Positions 58,347 to 58,605 of a stretch of 58,605 nt of DNA are shown here, piece after piece. The stretch comes from Nocardioides sp. (lineage in GTDB: Bacteria; Actinomycetota; Actinomycetes; Propionibacteriales; Nocardioidaceae), in NCBI GenBank assembly GCA_017354415.1, contig JAFMQY010000002.1, forward strand, positions 1 to 58,605. The letters are read 5' to 3'. The notes below the pieces were generated by a model. The model was not told where the DNA came from. It ran no database searches and saw nothing but the letters and a program-made list of their open reading frames with translations. The translations under genes and the position numbers were made by a program. Position 1 is the first letter of the stretch; every line of letters begins with the position of its first letter.

Positions 58347-58605
58347 CTGCGAGTCCCACGGGGGTCGAGGGCGTCGCGCAGGCCGTCGCCGAGGAGGTTG
58401 AAGGACAGGGTCAGCACCATGATCGCCAGCCCCGGGATGACCGCGGTCCAGGGTGCGCGGGTGATGGACTCCTGGGCCTCGGACAGCATGGTGCCGAGGC
58501 TCGGCGACGGCGGCTGGATGCCGAGGCCGAGGAACGACAGCACCGCCTCGCCCAGGATCGCCGCCGGGATGGCCACCGTCGCCTGCACGATCAGCACACT
58601 CACGG
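58343..58605 (-). CDS. Dipeptide/oligopeptide ABC transporter permease (DppC type), 5' part outside window
   Basis: Only the last 86 or so residues are present; the reading frame is open to the right edge. VQATVAIPAAILGEAVLSFL, GLGIQPPSPSLGTMLSEA and the last membrane helix WTAVIPGLAIMVLTLSFNLL are the standard C-terminus of DppC-like permeases. The first permease and the substrate-binding protein should lie beyond the edge. Confidence 0.9.
   Translation of the reverse strand, partial: VSVLIVQATVAIPAAILGEAVLSFLGLGIQPPSPSLGTMLSEAQESITRAPWTAVIPGLAIMVLTLSFNLLGDGLRDALDPRGTRR

Overview
The window is chromosomal DNA of a high-GC Gram-positive actinobacterium. GC content is very high, GTG starts are common, genes are tightly coupled, and an IdeR/DtxR iron regulator and a citrate synthase 2 are present. 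The gene mix suggests Nocardioides or a relative in the Nocardioidaceae, but that is inference. No ribosomal RNA, CRISPR array or intact transposase or integrase was seen.

Layout. (1) 1-17.1 kb looks like ordinary chromosome: citrate synthase (cut by the left edge), pdxH, a TetR-controlled heterodimeric ABC exporter, an EmrB-type MFS exporter with a MarR regulator and a long structured leader containing a 12-codon ORF, a GH13 alpha-glucosidase with a hotdog-type partner, ideR, a sirtuin, DUF2277, a saccharopine-dehydrogenase-like reductase, and a secreted CHAP protein with Ig-like repeats. (2) 17.3-17.5 kb carries tRNA-Arg(CCT) and two degenerate tandem copies of its 3' part. (3) 17.5-45.5 kb is accessory in character and is bounded by imperfect copies of a short sequence spanning the tRNA 5' end. 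It holds a reductase, a DUF6461-like protein, a large secreted beta-propeller/Ig protein, a soluble Ser/Thr kinase, a multiply frameshifted phosphoesterase, two alpha/beta hydrolases opposite a LAL-type regulator, a seven-gene operon, a PIN-GNAT-EVE-like protein paired with an ASCH protein, a glycine-rich secreted protein, and a broken mgtC. (4) 45.5-58.6 kb holds a LuxR regulator with a secreted AGE-like protein, an IclR regulator opposite a DUF59/amidohydrolase pair, an arsR-aquaporin-arsC operon beside an arsI/cadI remnant, and a FadR-type GntR regulator opposite a gamma-glutamyltransferase/dipeptide ABC transporter operon that runs off the right edge.

The most interesting system is the operon at 32.5-40.4 kb. 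A UTRA-type GntR regulator, an APC permease and a single protein fusing a PfkB sugar kinase to a double-SIS domain reproduce the parts list of fructoselysine (frl) catabolism: FrlR, FrlA, FrlD and FrlB. Here kinase and deglycase/isomerase are fused. They are followed, with overlapping or near-overlapping ends, by a nucleotidyltransferase, a metallophosphoesterase, a LOG-like protein and an MBL-fold hydrolase that the frl paradigm does not explain. Second is the PIN-GNAT-EVE-like/ASCH gene pair. Third is the leader upstream of the MFS exporter, where a strong Shine-Dalgarno, a mini-ORF and mutually exclusive hairpins suggest ribosome-mediated attenuation.
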